Positions 18,445-27,813 are shown, counted from the stretch's first letter. The stretch: DNA of 64,000 bases from Luteibacter jiangsuensis (GCF_011742555.1 NZ_JAAQQR010000001.1:682001-746000), one strand, 5' to 3'. The notes: generated by a model not told the origin, from the letters alone. Translations and numbers: made by a program.

Positions 18445-19242
18445 ATGATCGTCACTGCCCTTTCCCTGGTCGCCGTCGTCCTCTATCTGTCCGCCGCCGG
18501 CGTTCTCGCCCGGCCGCTGGCGACGGGTGGGCAGCCGCTCGCGCGCTGGGGCATGACGCTCGCCACCTTCGCGGCGCTGGCGCACGGCGCACTCCTTCTC
18601 ACGGCCCATCGCGGCACGCTCGACCTGCACTTCTTCGCCGCCCTCTCTCTGGTGGCGTGGATCGCCTCGACGCTCACGCTGGTGGTGAACCTGTCCCGCC
18701 CCGTCGCCGGCCTGGGTATCCTGATCTTCCCGTTGTCGGCCGTGCTTCTCGCCATCGACACATGGCTCGCGCCCATCACCACACCGCAATCGATGACATG
18801 GCAGATCGAACTGCACGTGACCATTGCGGTGTTCGCCTTCGGCATCCTCTCGATCGCGGCCGCGCTGGCGGTGCTGCTCGCCATCCAGGAACGCGCGCTA
18901 CGCCGCAGCCGTTTCGGCCATTGGTTGCGTGCCCTGCCCCCGCTCACGCTGACGGAGGTACTGCTGTTTCGCCTCATTGCCGTCGGTTTCGTACTGCTGA
19001 CCCTCACGCTGGTCACCGGTGCGCTGTTCGTGGGCGATCTGTTCGGACAGCACCTCGTACACAAGACGGTGCTGTCGATCATCGCGTGGGTCGTCTTCGG
19101 CGTGCTGCTGTGGGGCCGCTGGCAATACGGCTGGCGCGGCATTCGTGCGGTTTACCTCACGCTGATCGGCATGGGCATCCTGCTGCTGGCGTTCTTCGGC
19201 ACGAAGGCCGTCCTCGAGTTGATCTTGCACAGAACGCCGTAG
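18445..19242 (+). CDS. YpjD/CcsA-like cytochrome c assembly family membrane protein
   Basis: A 265-residue inner-membrane protein with about eight hydrophobic segments, resembling the CcsA/CcmC/HemX fold and the YpjD group found beside ffh in many gammaproteobacteria. Conserved-looking regions include the TM7-8 block HKTVLSIIAWVVFGVLL and the RAVYLTLIGMGILLLAFFG C-terminal helix. A role in heme handling is only inferred from the family. ATG 18445 is chosen; an in-frame ATG at 18427 has no better ribosome site. A short stray TGTGGGAGCC fragment of the intergenic repeat lies just upstream (about 18401). Confidence 0.8.
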   Translation: MIVTALSLVAVVLYLSAAGVLARPLATGGQPLARWGMTLATFAALAHGALLLTAHRGTLDLHFFAALSLVAWIASTLTLVVNLSRPVAGLGILIFPLSAVLLAIDTWLAPITTPQSMTWQIELHVTIAVFAFGILSIAAALAVLLAIQERALRRSRFGHWLRALPPLTLTEVLLFRLIAVGFVLLTLTLVTGALFVGDLFGQHLVHKTVLSIIAWVVFGVLLWGRWQYGWRGIRAVYLTLIGMGILLLAFFGTKAVLELILHRTP

Positions 19243-19275
19243 CGCGGGCAGGCGCGACAACGTGTGCGTCGTCGG

Positions 19276-20139
19276 CTACAAGGCGACGAGCCCGTCGATG
19301 AAGGCACTCACCCGAGCCGTGTAATCCGAGGGCTGGCCCAACGTGCGGTTGATCTCGGCGTGCGACAGGTCTTGCGGCAACACGTCGACCCGCGTGCCAA
19401 GTGTTGCGGCCTTCTGGGCAAAACGTCGCGCCTGCGGGCAGGCGTCGAAACGCCGGCTGGAACACACGGCCAGCATGGGCAACGCACCGGACCGGAGCCG
19501 GTGGTAGGGCGATGCGGCCGCCCAGTCGCGCGGGTTCTCGCCAAAGGCGCGATCGTAAAGCCTGGGATGGCGCGGAAACTCCATGATCTGCACGACGTCC
19601 ATCGCGGCGCTGTCCAGGGAAACCACGCCCCGCGGGCGGGCGGCGCCGGCGGCGGACAGCAACGCCGGATCGGCTCCCAACAAGGCGACCAGGTGCGCAC
19701 CGGCCGAGTGCCCCATCAATACGAAGCGGTGGGGATCCGCTCCCCACGACGCCGCCAGCCGTTGCGCGGCGGCCAGCGCCCGGGCCACGTCGTTGGCTTG
19801 CTCCAACGGCCCGGCTTCGGGCACCATCCGATAGTTCACCGATATCAGCATGTATCCCTTGGGCAGCCAGTAGGCGGCTTTGTCTTCGACGACGCCTGGA
19901 TTGGTCTTGTCGCCGATCGTCCAGGCGCCCCCGTGCACCATGAAAATCACCGGCGCGTCATGGGGCGACGGCGGCAGATACACGTCGAAACGCTGCCCAG
20001 GGTCGCTGCCATAGGCAACGTCGTGCACCACCCGTGTCTCAGGCCGCCGCGCTTCACCGCTTGCAGCATGTGCGATACCGGCCAGACCCAATGCGATCCA
20101 CGCCGCGCCTGCCATCAGGAACGCCCGTCTCTTGCCCAT
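19276..20139 (-). CDS. Exported alpha/beta hydrolase (esterase, hormone-sensitive-lipase-like)
   Basis: A 287-residue alpha/beta hydrolase. The oxyanion motif FMVHGGAW and nucleophile motif LMGHSAGAH are clear, with a likely catalytic His in DLSHAEINR. The N-terminus KRRAFLMAGAAWIALGLAG ending IAHAAS has a twin-arginine pattern (RRAFL), so Tat export is possible. The ATG at 20139 has GAGG eight bases upstream. It lies downstream of the sensor kinase gene on the same strand, with 25 bases between them. Substrate is unknown; BD-FAE-type carbohydrate or lipid esters are plausible. Confidence 0.85.
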   Translation of the reverse strand: MGKRRAFLMAGAAWIALGLAGIAHAASGEARRPETRVVHDVAYGSDPGQRFDVYLPPSPHDAPVIFMVHGGAWTIGDKTNPGVVEDKAAYWLPKGYMLISVNYRMVPEAGPLEQANDVARALAAAQRLAASWGADPHRFVLMGHSAGAHLVALLGADPALLSAAGAARPRGVVSLDSAAMDVVQIMEFPRHPRLYDRAFGENPRDWAAASPYHRLRSGALPMLAVCSSRRFDACPQARRFAQKAATLGTRVDVLPQDLSHAEINRTLGQPSDYTARVSAFIDGLVAL

Positions 20140-20164
20140 AACGTCCGCCTCGTCGATGAAACGA

Positions 20165-21430
20165 TCAACTTCCACGCAATACGAGCGTCGCCACCAGACC
20201 ATGAGGCCGTAGCGGCAACAGTCGCAGCTCACCGTCATGCTGGCGCGCGACGCGCTCGACGATCGCCAGCCCCAGGCCCGTACCGCCTCCCTCGCCATGC
20301 ACGAACGGCTGGCGCGCACGCTCGGCTGCCTGCGCGGACAGGCCGGGGCCATGGTCGGCGACCTCGATCCGCCAGGCATCGCCCTGCCGCGAAAGCCGCA
20401 GCGAATAGGGAGGCGCCCCGTGCCGTTGCGCATTCGCGAGCAAGTTCCCCACCGCGCGCTGCAACGCCATCGGCTTGCCGGTCATGGGTGCATAGGGAGG
20501 CATTTCCACCTCCCACTCGCGCTCGCAGGCGCTGATCGCATGGCGACACAGCACGGCCAGGTCGAGAGGTTCGCTGGCTTCGTCGCGGCCGTCGCGCGCA
20601 TAGGCGATGAACTGCGACAGGATGGCGTCGACGTCGGCGATATCGCGATGCATGCCGGCGCGCAGTTCCGTATCGACGCCGGGCACAAGCTCCACCGCAT
20701 ACTGCAGTCGCGTCAGCGGCGTGCGCAGGTCGTGCGAGATGCCGGCAAGCATCAGCGCCCGTTCCTCGGCGGCCTCGCGTATGTCCCTGCTCGAATCGGC
20801 CAGGGCACGCGCCAGTTCCTGCACTTCCCGCGGCCCCGCCAGTGCGCCCGCAGGTGGCGATTCGCCACGCACGATAGCCGGCGCGGATTGCGCGAGACGC
20901 CGCAGGGGCACCACCAGGCGGCGCGCGTAATAGGCCGCCGCCAGCCAGACCAGCGCCGCGCCCACGAAAAGCATCAGCACCGAAAAGCGCAGTACGCGAC
21001 TGCCGCGCTGATCGAAAGCGAACGAAACCCACAGCGCCGGCTGCGTATTCAGCTTCAGCCACACCACGTTGGCCATGCCGACACGCCCCAGGCGCACCTC
21101 GCGACCGGGCGCGAGCTGTTGCGGCGCCTGTTCGAGCAACTCACGCATGAACGGCACGGCACGCAGATCGCGCGCCGGCGGCGGCAGCTCACTCACAGCC
21201 AGTCCTGCATCACGCAAGTGGGCCACCACGCGTTCGTGGGGCTGGGTGCGCGCCAGTTCCTCGGCGACATCGGCAAAGCCGTCCATGGCTTTCAGCAATT
21301 GCCCGGCGGCTGGGCGGGTGGTCATCTGCCGGCCCATCGCCACGGCCAGCACCGCCGAACCGAGCAGCACCAGCCCGATCACGAGCACTAGCTGTCCGAA
21401 CACACTGCGCGGTAGCGGAAGTCGGCTCAT
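20165..21430 (-). CDS. Sensor histidine kinase, EnvZ type
   Basis: A 421-residue membrane sensor kinase. TM1 is at about 10-32, a short periplasmic region of about 115 residues follows, then TM2 at about 147-168 and a HAMP segment. The phospho-acceptor is H233 in GISHDLRTPLTRLQ; the ATP-binding lobe has the N box GNLLANAQRHG, G1 ADHGPGLS and G2 GTGLGLAIV. Its start overlaps the response regulator stop (ATGA), so the two form a pair. The small sensor domain and motif details fit EnvZ-like kinases, but the signal is unknown. Confidence 0.93.
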   Translation of the reverse strand: MSRLPLPRSVFGQLVLVIGLVLLGSAVLAVAMGRQMTTRPAAGQLLKAMDGFADVAEELARTQPHERVVAHLRDAGLAVSELPPPARDLRAVPFMRELLEQAPQQLAPGREVRLGRVGMANVVWLKLNTQPALWVSFAFDQRGSRVLRFSVLMLFVGAALVWLAAAYYARRLVVPLRRLAQSAPAIVRGESPPAGALAGPREVQELARALADSSRDIREAAEERALMLAGISHDLRTPLTRLQYAVELVPGVDTELRAGMHRDIADVDAILSQFIAYARDGRDEASEPLDLAVLCRHAISACEREWEVEMPPYAPMTGKPMALQRAVGNLLANAQRHGAPPYSLRLSRQGDAWRIEVADHGPGLSAQAAERARQPFVHGEGGGTGLGLAIVERVARQHDGELRLLPLRPHGLVATLVLRGS

Positions 21431-22146
21431 GCGCTTTCGTCCGGCGGCACATAGACGTAACCCACGCCCCATACGGTTTGCAGGATGCGAGGGTTGCGCA
21501 CGTCGTCTTCCAGCAGCCGGCGCAGGCGGGCAATGGTGACATCCATGCTCCGCTCGAAGGCCTCGTGCTCGCGGCCACGCGCCAGGCTCATCAGTCGGTC
21601 GCGGCTGAGCGGTTGCCGCGGGTGGCGCAGCAGCACCGTCAGCACCGCGAATTCGCCCGAGGTCAGACGCAGCAGTGCGCCGTTCCGGCTCAACTCGCGG
21701 CGTCCCAGATCCAGTCGGAACGGACCGAAGCGAATCTCGCCACCGTCCGGCTCCGGCGCCCCGGGTGCCGGGCGGGCGCGTCGCAGCACCGACTTGATCC
21801 GCGCCAGCAATTCGCGTGGATTGACCGGTTTGGGCAGGTAGTCGTCGGCACCGATCTCCAGGCCCACGATGCGGTCGATCTCGTCGCCCTTGGCGGTGAG
21901 CATCACGATCGGGGTGTCGTCGCCCTGGCCACGAAGGCGGCGGCAGATATCGAGACCGTCTTCTCCAGGCAGCATCAGGTCCAGCACGATGAGGTCGTAA
22001 TGGCCTCGATCCAATGCCTGACGCATCTGCGCGCCGTCGCCCACGCCCTTTACCTCGAAGCCCTGCGATTGCAGGTAGCGCAGCAATAGGTCGCGCAGGC
22101 GTGCGTCGTCGTCGACCAGGAGGATGCGAGCCAGGGTTTCGTCCAT
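21427..22146 (-). CDS. OmpR-family response regulator
   Basis: A 239-residue regulator with an N-terminal receiver (phospho-acceptor D56 in LIVLDLMLPGEDG, acidic pocket LVDDDAR, switch residues MLTAKGDE and DDYLPKP) and a C-terminal winged-helix DNA-binding domain ending in ILQTVWGVGYVYVP. ATG 22146 is chosen over an upstream in-frame ATG that would add an unconserved 12-residue leader. It is co-transcribed with the sensor kinase. It is likely OmpR-type, but neighbours give no target. Confidence 0.94.
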   Translation of the reverse strand: MDETLARILLVDDDARLRDLLLRYLQSQGFEVKGVGDGAQMRQALDRGHYDLIVLDLMLPGEDGLDICRRLRGQGDDTPIVMLTAKGDEIDRIVGLEIGADDYLPKPVNPRELLARIKSVLRRARPAPGAPEPDGGEIRFGPFRLDLGRRELSRNGALLRLTSGEFAVLTVLLRHPRQPLSRDRLMSLARGREHEAFERSMDVTIARLRRLLEDDVRNPRILQTVWGVGYVYVPPDESA

Positions 22147-22329
22147 GGCGACACTATCGCGGCTAGCCGCGAGGCCGCGCAACGCCCTTCCCGGGTCGTT
22201 TGTAAGCGAATGTTTCCAGGGCGCGCTGCCGAAACATGCGGTAGCTATCGCGACACACCTTCGCCGGCGGCGGGCACTAGTTTGGCCCTACCGCGAGATC
22301 GCCTCGCGCCGACCCGAAGGAGAACTCCC

Positions 22330-22866
22330 GTGAACAGAACGACCCTGCTACTGGCGGCGTTGGTGCTGACCGGCACATCGGCCGCCACGATTCCCGATGC
22401 CTCGGCGCAAGGCCGAATCCGCGGCCATGCCGTGGCCCACACCGGCGACGGAGGCCGCACCGCCGTCACCGGGGCGGCGGCCCGTGGCGAGCGTGGTGCA
22501 TACACGCGTGGCCGCCGCGTGACCAGCGACGGCCAGGGCAATGTCAATGGCCGAAGCGGAGCCTATGCCGCGGGTGCCAACGGCGGCACCGCGCAGCGCC
22601 AGGGCAGCTTCTACCGCAACGCCGACGGAAGCGCCGGCCGACAGGGCAGCGCCGCAATCAATGGCCCCAATGGCGGCTCCGCGACCACCAGCGGAAGCAT
22701 TGCCCGCGATGCCGAGGGCAACGTCAACGGCAGCCGCAGCACCAGCGCCACCGGCAAGAACGGAAACAGCTACAGCGGCTCGACCAGCGTCCAGAACGGC
22801 GTGGTGACCCACACCGGCACCTGCACCAACGCCGCGGGCGAGACGATCGCCTGCCGCGGCAACTGA
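22330..22866 (+). CDS. Secreted Gly/Asn/Ser-rich repetitive protein, unknown function
   Basis: A 178-residue protein with a clear signal peptide (about residues 1-26, ending ASAQ) and a low-complexity mature part. Two loose repeats of about 75 residues share DGQGNVNGRSG/DAEGNVNGSRS, GANGG/GKNGN and GSFYRNADGS-like blocks, giving regularly spaced Gly and Asn as in extended or beta-helical surface proteins. Two Cys near the C-terminus (TGTCTN and IACRGN) may form a disulfide. GTG start with a perfect AAGGAG six bases upstream. It is followed by an EF-hand protein and a sterol-desaturase-like gene on the same strand. No function is recognised. Confidence 0.7.
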   Translation: MNRTTLLLAALVLTGTSAATIPDASAQGRIRGHAVAHTGDGGRTAVTGAAARGERGAYTRGRRVTSDGQGNVNGRSGAYAAGANGGTAQRQGSFYRNADGSAGRQGSAAINGPNGGSATTSGSIARDAEGNVNGSRSTSATGKNGNSYSGSTSVQNGVVTHTGTCTNAAGETIACRGN

Positions 22867-22922
22867 TCCCCGACCCTCCCCCAGGCCATGGATGGCCACC
22901 CTTTCAACCCATGAGGTATCCC

Positions 22923-23204
22923 ATGCCGAAACTCCCCTATGTACTCGCCGCGACCCTGCTCGTCGCATCCACTTCATCTTTCGCGCAGAGCGACCGCGCG
23001 GCCCAGGCCAGGCAGGACATGCAGGCACGCCTCAAGGCCGCCGACGCCAACGGCGACGGCTTTATCGATCGCAAGGAAGCCGAAGCCGGCCTGCCGCGTA
23101 TCGCGAAGAACTTCGACAAGATCGATACCGATCAGGATGGAAAGCTGTCTGCCGACGAACTCAAGCAGGCCGCCGCCACCGCGCGCCAGCGCTTGGGTCG
23201 CTGA
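22923..23204 (+). CDS. Exported EF-hand domain protein
   Basis: A 93-residue protein with a signal peptide (MPKLPYVLAATLLVASTSSF) and two EF-hand loops, DANGDGFIDRKE and DTDQDGKLSADE, both with complete calcium ligands. It is probably a periplasmic calcium-binding protein (calmodulin-like, CASP-type). ATG 22923 is preferred over ATG 22911 because GAGG precedes it by six bases and gives a cleaner signal peptide. It is followed 18 bases later by the desaturase-like gene. Confidence 0.85.
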   Translation: MPKLPYVLAATLLVASTSSFAQSDRAAQARQDMQARLKAADANGDGFIDRKEAEAGLPRIAKNFDKIDTDQDGKLSADELKQAAATARQRLGR

Positions 23205-23222
23205 ACCACGACGGCGATCATC

Positions 23223-24050
23223 ATGAATACGTCGTCGCTCGGCTTGCTGGTGCTACCGCTGCCGTTGTTCGTGCTGATCGCCGCCGCCGAAGGATGGCTG
23301 CGGCAACGCCGAGGCCTCGGTCACGACTGGAGAGCGTATTGGGCATCGTTCGGCGATGCGCTGGGCCGCGTGCTGGTCAATGGACTGTTGAAGGCCGGTA
23401 TCACCGGAGCTTTGCTTTATGCGGTATGGCAATGGCGCATCGCCACTATCGCCATGGACCGCTGGTGGCATTGTGCCCTGCTCTTCGTGGGCCAGGAGTT
23501 CTGCTACTACTGGATGCATCGCGCCGACCACCGCATCCACTGGTTCTGGTTGAACCACTCGGTTCACCACTCGTCCAACCAGTACACACTGTCGTCCGCG
23601 TATCGCCTTGGCTGGACCGGGAAGATCACCGGCGCAACGGTGTTCTTCGCGCCGCTGGTATGGGTCGGATTCCCTGTTCCGGTGGTGCTCGCCGCGCTGG
23701 CGGTGAACCTGCTGTATCAGTTCTGGTTGCATACGGAGCTGATCGGACGACTGCCGCGGCCGGTCGAGTTCGTATTCAACACGCCCTCGCATCACCGGGT
23801 GCACCACGCCAGCAACCCCGATTACATCGACTGCAACTACGGCGGCGTGCTGATCGTGTTCGACAGGCTGTTCGGTTCGTTCCGCAGGGAACGCGAGAAC
23901 GAACCGCCACGGTACGGCCTGGTGAAGCCCATACACAGCCACAACCCCGTCCGCATCGCCTTCCATGCCTGGATACAGATGTTTCGCACCCTGAAATCCG
24001 CGCGGAACTGGAAGGAACGCGCGCTGGTGTTGTTCGGGCCACCGAAATAG
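23223..24050 (+). CDS. Sterol desaturase/fatty acid hydroxylase family protein
   Basis: A 275-residue di-iron integral membrane oxidase. The three histidine clusters are intact: HRADH (HxxxH), HSVHH (HxxHH) and HHRVHH, set among four or more membrane segments. The family hydroxylates or desaturates lipids (sterols, fatty acids, ornithine lipids, carotenoids); the substrate here is unknown. The ATG at 23223 is 18 bases past the EF-hand gene, suggesting co-transcription. It is convergent with radA. Confidence 0.9.
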   Translation: MNTSSLGLLVLPLPLFVLIAAAEGWLRQRRGLGHDWRAYWASFGDALGRVLVNGLLKAGITGALLYAVWQWRIATIAMDRWWHCALLFVGQEFCYYWMHRADHRIHWFWLNHSVHHSSNQYTLSSAYRLGWTGKITGATVFFAPLVWVGFPVPVVLAALAVNLLYQFWLHTELIGRLPRPVEFVFNTPSHHRVHHASNPDYIDCNYGGVLIVFDRLFGSFRRERENEPPRYGLVKPIHSHNPVRIAFHAWIQMFRTLKSARNWKERALVLFGPPK

Positions 24051-24065
24051 CGGGCGCTCGCGGGA

Positions 24066-25454
24066 TCACTCGCGACTGGCGTCGATCGCCTGGGACAGCC
24101 GTTCGACGCCGATCACTTCCATCTCACCCACGCGGCCGCGCTTCGGTGCGTTCGCCGCCGGAACCACCGCGCGGCGGAAACCGTGTGTGGCGGCTTCTTT
24201 CAGGCGTTCCTCGCCGTTGGGCACCGGCCGGATCTCCCCCGACAGACCGACCTCGCCGAAGGCGATGGTCTTCTCCGGGAGCGGACGGTCGCGCAGGCTC
24301 GACAGCACGGCCATGAGCACGGGCACGTCCGACGCGGTTTCCTGCACGCGGATGCCGCCGACGACGTTCACGAATACGTCCTGGTCGTAGGCGGCCACGC
24401 CGCCGTGGCGATGGAGCACGGCGAGGAGCATCGCGAGGCGGTTCTGTTCGAGCCCGAGCACCACACGGCGTGGATTGCCCAGCGACGATTGATCGACCAG
24501 TGCCTGCACTTCCACGAGCAGCGGCCGGGTACCTTCGCGGGTGACCATCACCGCGCTTCCCGGCGTGGGGCCGGTGTGCGCGGAAAGGAAGATCGCCGAC
24601 GGGTTGGGTACCTCGCGCAGGCCCTTCTCGGACATGGCGAAGACACCCAGTTCGTTCACCGCCCCGAAGCGGTTCTTGAAAGCGCGCAGGACACGGAAGC
24701 GGCTGCCGGATTCGCCTTCGAAGTACAGCACCGCGTCCACCATGTGTTCGAGCACGCGGGGCCCGGCGATACCGCCCTCCTTCGTCACATGGCCCACCAG
24801 GAATACGGACGTACCCGTTTCCTTGGCGAACCGGGTGAGCTTCGCCGCCGACTCGCGCACCTGGCTCACCGAGCCCGGAGCAGCGGTGAGCAGCTCGGTC
24901 CAGATGGTCTGGATCGAGTCGATGACCAGCACGCGCGGGCGCGCAGCCGCGGCCTGTTCGAGGATGCGTTCGATGCAGGTTTCCGCCAGTGCGTGGAGCG
25001 GGCCCAGCGGAAGATCCAGGCGCTGCGCCCGGCCTGCCACCTGGCCGAGGGATTCCTCGCCGGTGACGTAGAGGCTCGGCAGGCTGGTGCCGAGCGTGCC
25101 GAGCATCTGCAACAGGAGCGTGGACTTGCCGATGCCGGGATCGCCGCCGATGAGCACGACCGATCCGTCGACCAGGCCGCCACCGAGCACGCGGTCGAGT
25201 TCGCCGATACCCGTGTTCGTGCGCGCCTCGGCAGTCAGCAGCACCTCCGTGAGCGGCGTGATGCGCGGCGCACCCGCGGCCTCCCCGGCATAGCCCCCGC
25301 GTCGCGTGCCCGTGGACACGGCGTTCGGCTTCGCCGGCTGCACCACGAATTCGGAAAGCACGTTCCACTCGCCGCATTCGGCGCACTGGCCCTGCCACTT
25401 GCTGTGTTCGGCGCCGCACTGGGTGCAGACGTATGCGGTCTTGGCCTTGGCCAT
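24066..25454 (-). CDS. radA: DNA repair protein RadA
   Basis: A 462-residue RecA-like branch-migration ATPase. It has an N-terminal C4 zinc finger (CTQCG at 10-14, CAECGEW at 24-30), Walker A GGDPGIGKST at 103-112, Walker B LVIDSIQT, the RadA signature KNRFG and a C-terminal Lon-protease-like domain. ATG 25454 (MAKAKTAYVCTQCG) is the family start. It is followed upstream by alr on the same strand with 81 bases between. Confidence 0.97.
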   Translation of the reverse strand: MAKAKTAYVCTQCGAEHSKWQGQCAECGEWNVLSEFVVQPAKPNAVSTGTRRGGYAGEAAGAPRITPLTEVLLTAEARTNTGIGELDRVLGGGLVDGSVVLIGGDPGIGKSTLLLQMLGTLGTSLPSLYVTGEESLGQVAGRAQRLDLPLGPLHALAETCIERILEQAAAARPRVLVIDSIQTIWTELLTAAPGSVSQVRESAAKLTRFAKETGTSVFLVGHVTKEGGIAGPRVLEHMVDAVLYFEGESGSRFRVLRAFKNRFGAVNELGVFAMSEKGLREVPNPSAIFLSAHTGPTPGSAVMVTREGTRPLLVEVQALVDQSSLGNPRRVVLGLEQNRLAMLLAVLHRHGGVAAYDQDVFVNVVGGIRVQETASDVPVLMAVLSSLRDRPLPEKTIAFGEVGLSGEIRPVPNGEERLKEAATHGFRRAVVPAANAPKRGRVGEMEVIGVERLSQAIDASRE

Positions 25455-25535
25455 CGTTGCGGGAATTCCTCAGGCGAAGCGCCATGTATAGCGCGGATGC
25501 GTCGCACAGGGCGATACGCGGCGGCAGGTCTCGCG

Positions 25536-26624
25536 TCAGGCCTCGTCCTCGACGAACAGCACGCGCCGGGTCATGCCGCAGGTGAGGTCGTAGGAGATCG
25601 TGCCGGCGGAAGCGGCCACGGTTTCCACCGGAAGGCCTTCGCCCCAGAGCGTGACCTTGTCGCCTACCCGCGCATCGGGCACGCCACGCAGGTCGAGCGT
25701 GATGAGATCCATGGACACGCGGCCGACCAATGGCGCGAGGCGGCCGTTCACGAGCACCGGCGTGCCGGCAGCCGCGCTGCGCGGATACCCGTCGCCGTAA
25801 CCGATGGCGGCGACGCCGACGGCCATGTCCTCGGGGCACACGTACGTGCCGTTGTAGCCGACACGTTCGCCCCTGGCGAGGCGGTTGATCGCCACGAGGC
25901 GCGTGGCGAGCGACATGGCAGGGCGGAAGCCGAAGTCCGAACCGGACCGCCCTTCCACGACCGAAAGCCCATACAACAGGCCACCGGTGCGCACCCAGTC
26001 GCCGCGGGCATCGGGCCAGCCCAGCAAGGCGGCGGAATTGGACAGCGCACGCGGGCCCTGGAGCCCCTGGGTGGCATCGCGGAACCGGGCGATCTGCAAC
26101 GCCGTGTCGCGACCCTCGAATTCCTCTGAGGACGCAAAGTGGGTCATCAACCCGATTTCGTCGTCGATGGCCGGCATCGCGCGCAGGCTGGCGTGAACTT
26201 CCCGCACGCGCTCCGGCGCGAAACCGAGGCGATGCATGCCCGTGTCCACCTTGATCCACACCCGCAACGGCCCGCGAGCGGGATCGGCGCGCGCCAGCCA
26301 GGGCAGCTGCGCATCGTGGTGGATCAGGGCGTCCAGGCCCAGGCGCTGCATCTCCACGAGATCGGAAGGCGTGTCCGGACCGGACAGCACGACGATCCGT
26401 TGCCGATGGCCCGCGGCACGGAGCCGCAAGCCATCGGCAATGGCGGCCACCGCGAACGCCTCGGCATCGCCGTTCAGAGCCCGCGCCACGCGTTCCAGCC
26501 CGTGGCCGTAGGCATCGGCTTTGACCACAGCCATCACCTTCGCCGGTCCCGCCATGGCGCGCACACGGGACAGATTGTGGCGCAGGGCGCCGAGGTGGAT
26601 GGTGGCGACGGTGGTGCGGCTCAT
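25536..26624 (-). CDS. alr: Alanine racemase
   Basis: A 362-residue PLP enzyme interconverting L- and D-alanine for peptidoglycan. The PLP lysine is K35 in MAVVKADAYGHG, and the second catalytic base is Tyr in GERVGYNGTYV. The two-domain fold is complete, ending with the YDLTCGMTRRV block. The ATG at 26624 (MSRTTVATIHLGALRHNL) is chosen; an upstream in-frame start would add 24 unconserved residues. A D-amino-acid dehydrogenase-like gene is present elsewhere (40.3 kb), so this may be the anabolic (Alr) or catabolic (DadX) form. Confidence 0.95.
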   Translation of the reverse strand: MSRTTVATIHLGALRHNLSRVRAMAGPAKVMAVVKADAYGHGLERVARALNGDAEAFAVAAIADGLRLRAAGHRQRIVVLSGPDTPSDLVEMQRLGLDALIHHDAQLPWLARADPARGPLRVWIKVDTGMHRLGFAPERVREVHASLRAMPAIDDEIGLMTHFASSEEFEGRDTALQIARFRDATQGLQGPRALSNSAALLGWPDARGDWVRTGGLLYGLSVVEGRSGSDFGFRPAMSLATRLVAINRLARGERVGYNGTYVCPEDMAVGVAAIGYGDGYPRSAAAGTPVLVNGRLAPLVGRVSMDLITLDLRGVPDARVGDKVTLWGEGLPVETVAASAGTISYDLTCGMTRRVLFVEDEA

Positions 26625-26702
26625 GGTGTGTGGGGGGCGACGTGGCAGCGAGAGACCGCCCAGTGTAGCCGCACCCGGCTGGCGCCCGTCGGGCACCGAT
26701 GT

Positions 26703-26728
26703 GGCGGCGGGAGGACTCTCCCGCCGCC
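26703..26728 (-). terminator. GC hairpin downstream of the CsgG-like gene
   Basis: A perfect 11-bp stem (GGCGGCGGGAG paired with CTCCCGCCGCC, 4-base loop) starts eight bases past the stop of the CsgG-like gene on the minus strand. No T-run follows, so it is a weak terminator or mRNA-stabilising hairpin. Confidence 0.45.
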
Positions 26729-26735
26729 GACGGCC

Positions 26736-27704
26736 TCACTTTGCCAGATCGAAATTGACGGACGACACCCACCCCCGGTTGCCGTGTTCGTCTTCCACCT
26801 GCCAGATCAGCCCCGCTTTCTCGCCAGTGGGATACACCGTCATCCCGACGTCGAGGAGCCGCACCACCTTGCCCTTCATGGTCGAGTTCTCGAACATGCG
26901 TGTGGCGACGCGTATCGTGCCCGACTGGCGCACGTTCGCTGCCGAGGCGTTGTCAGGCATGCCGCCCATCTCGCCCACGAGCCTGGTATACGCGTCGAGG
27001 TAGGCCATGGTGATGACCTGACCGATGGTCGTGTTCGAGTAGCCGCCGACACCTGCGCCGAGGCCGCCCTGCGTGCCGTTGAACACCCCCTTGGCGCCGA
27101 GGCCGATGTCGTTCTTCTCGCCGTGTCCCTCCGCGAGCGCCACCTGCTCGGACGAACGGACGTCGGTGACGGTGAGCGTGACGTCGGCCGTCTTGGACTG
27201 GATGTTGATGGCGCTGACCAACTGGCCGGCACCGCCACCGATGAGACCGCCGGCAATGGCGCTCAACGCGCCGCCGCCGGCGTCGCTGTTGCGGGAGACG
27301 AGGTCGGGCACGAGCACGTAATCCGCGGCCTTGATCTGCCCCTTCCCCACGTTTGCGCCGCCACGCAGTTGCCCGCCCGTTGCCAGCTCGCGCTCGCGCA
27401 TGGCCGCGTCCATGCCCATACCGCGGTCGAGCAGCGTGAAGCAGCCCGACTTGCTGACGAAGACCTTGATGAGCTTGGTGGGCGACGGGAGCTGCTGCTG
27501 AGTCCACCAATGCACGCCGCCCTCCGGCTCGATGACGGAGATGCTGCCGAGCTTCCGCGCACATTTCGGTATGGCGGCGACTTTCGCCTCGTGCGCCTTC
27601 TGTGAACGGGTGACGAGCGGATTGCCGGCGGTGCAGCCTGATATGGCTATGACGCAGGCAAGCGCGAGCGACACCGTGGCGGCGCGCTTCTGGATGGTTT
27701 CCAT
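26736..27704 (-). CDS. CsgG/HfaB-like lipoprotein with C-terminal SH3-like segment
   Basis: A 322-residue predicted outer-membrane lipoprotein: signal peptide ending in lipobox ISGC (Cys about residue 24). The middle resembles the CsgG/HfaB group (FTLLDRGMGMDAAMRERELA, then KAADYVLVPDL and IQSKTADVTLTVTDVRS), the family that forms curli or holdfast secretion pores or senses penicillin-binding proteins. A C-terminal segment (LIWQVEDEHGNRGWVSSVNF) looks like an SH3-type addition. No curli genes are adjacent, so curli export is not implied. It has its own transcript, with a palindrome about 110 bases upstream. Confidence 0.7.
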   Translation of the reverse strand: METIQKRAATVSLALACVIAISGCTAGNPLVTRSQKAHEAKVAAIPKCARKLGSISVIEPEGGVHWWTQQQLPSPTKLIKVFVSKSGCFTLLDRGMGMDAAMRERELATGGQLRGGANVGKGQIKAADYVLVPDLVSRNSDAGGGALSAIAGGLIGGGAGQLVSAINIQSKTADVTLTVTDVRSSEQVALAEGHGEKNDIGLGAKGVFNGTQGGLGAGVGGYSNTTIGQVITMAYLDAYTRLVGEMGGMPDNASAANVRQSGTIRVATRMFENSTMKGKVVRLLDVGMTVYPTGEKAGLIWQVEDEHGNRGWVSSVNFDLAK

Positions 27705-27813
27705 GATCGATACGGTCCTTGATGCGCCCGGTGGTCCGCCTTGCACGCGGTCGGGCGCACCCACGCGAAGGCATCACGGGGGCGGGATGCTAGATCTTGT
27801 CAACCGATTCGTC

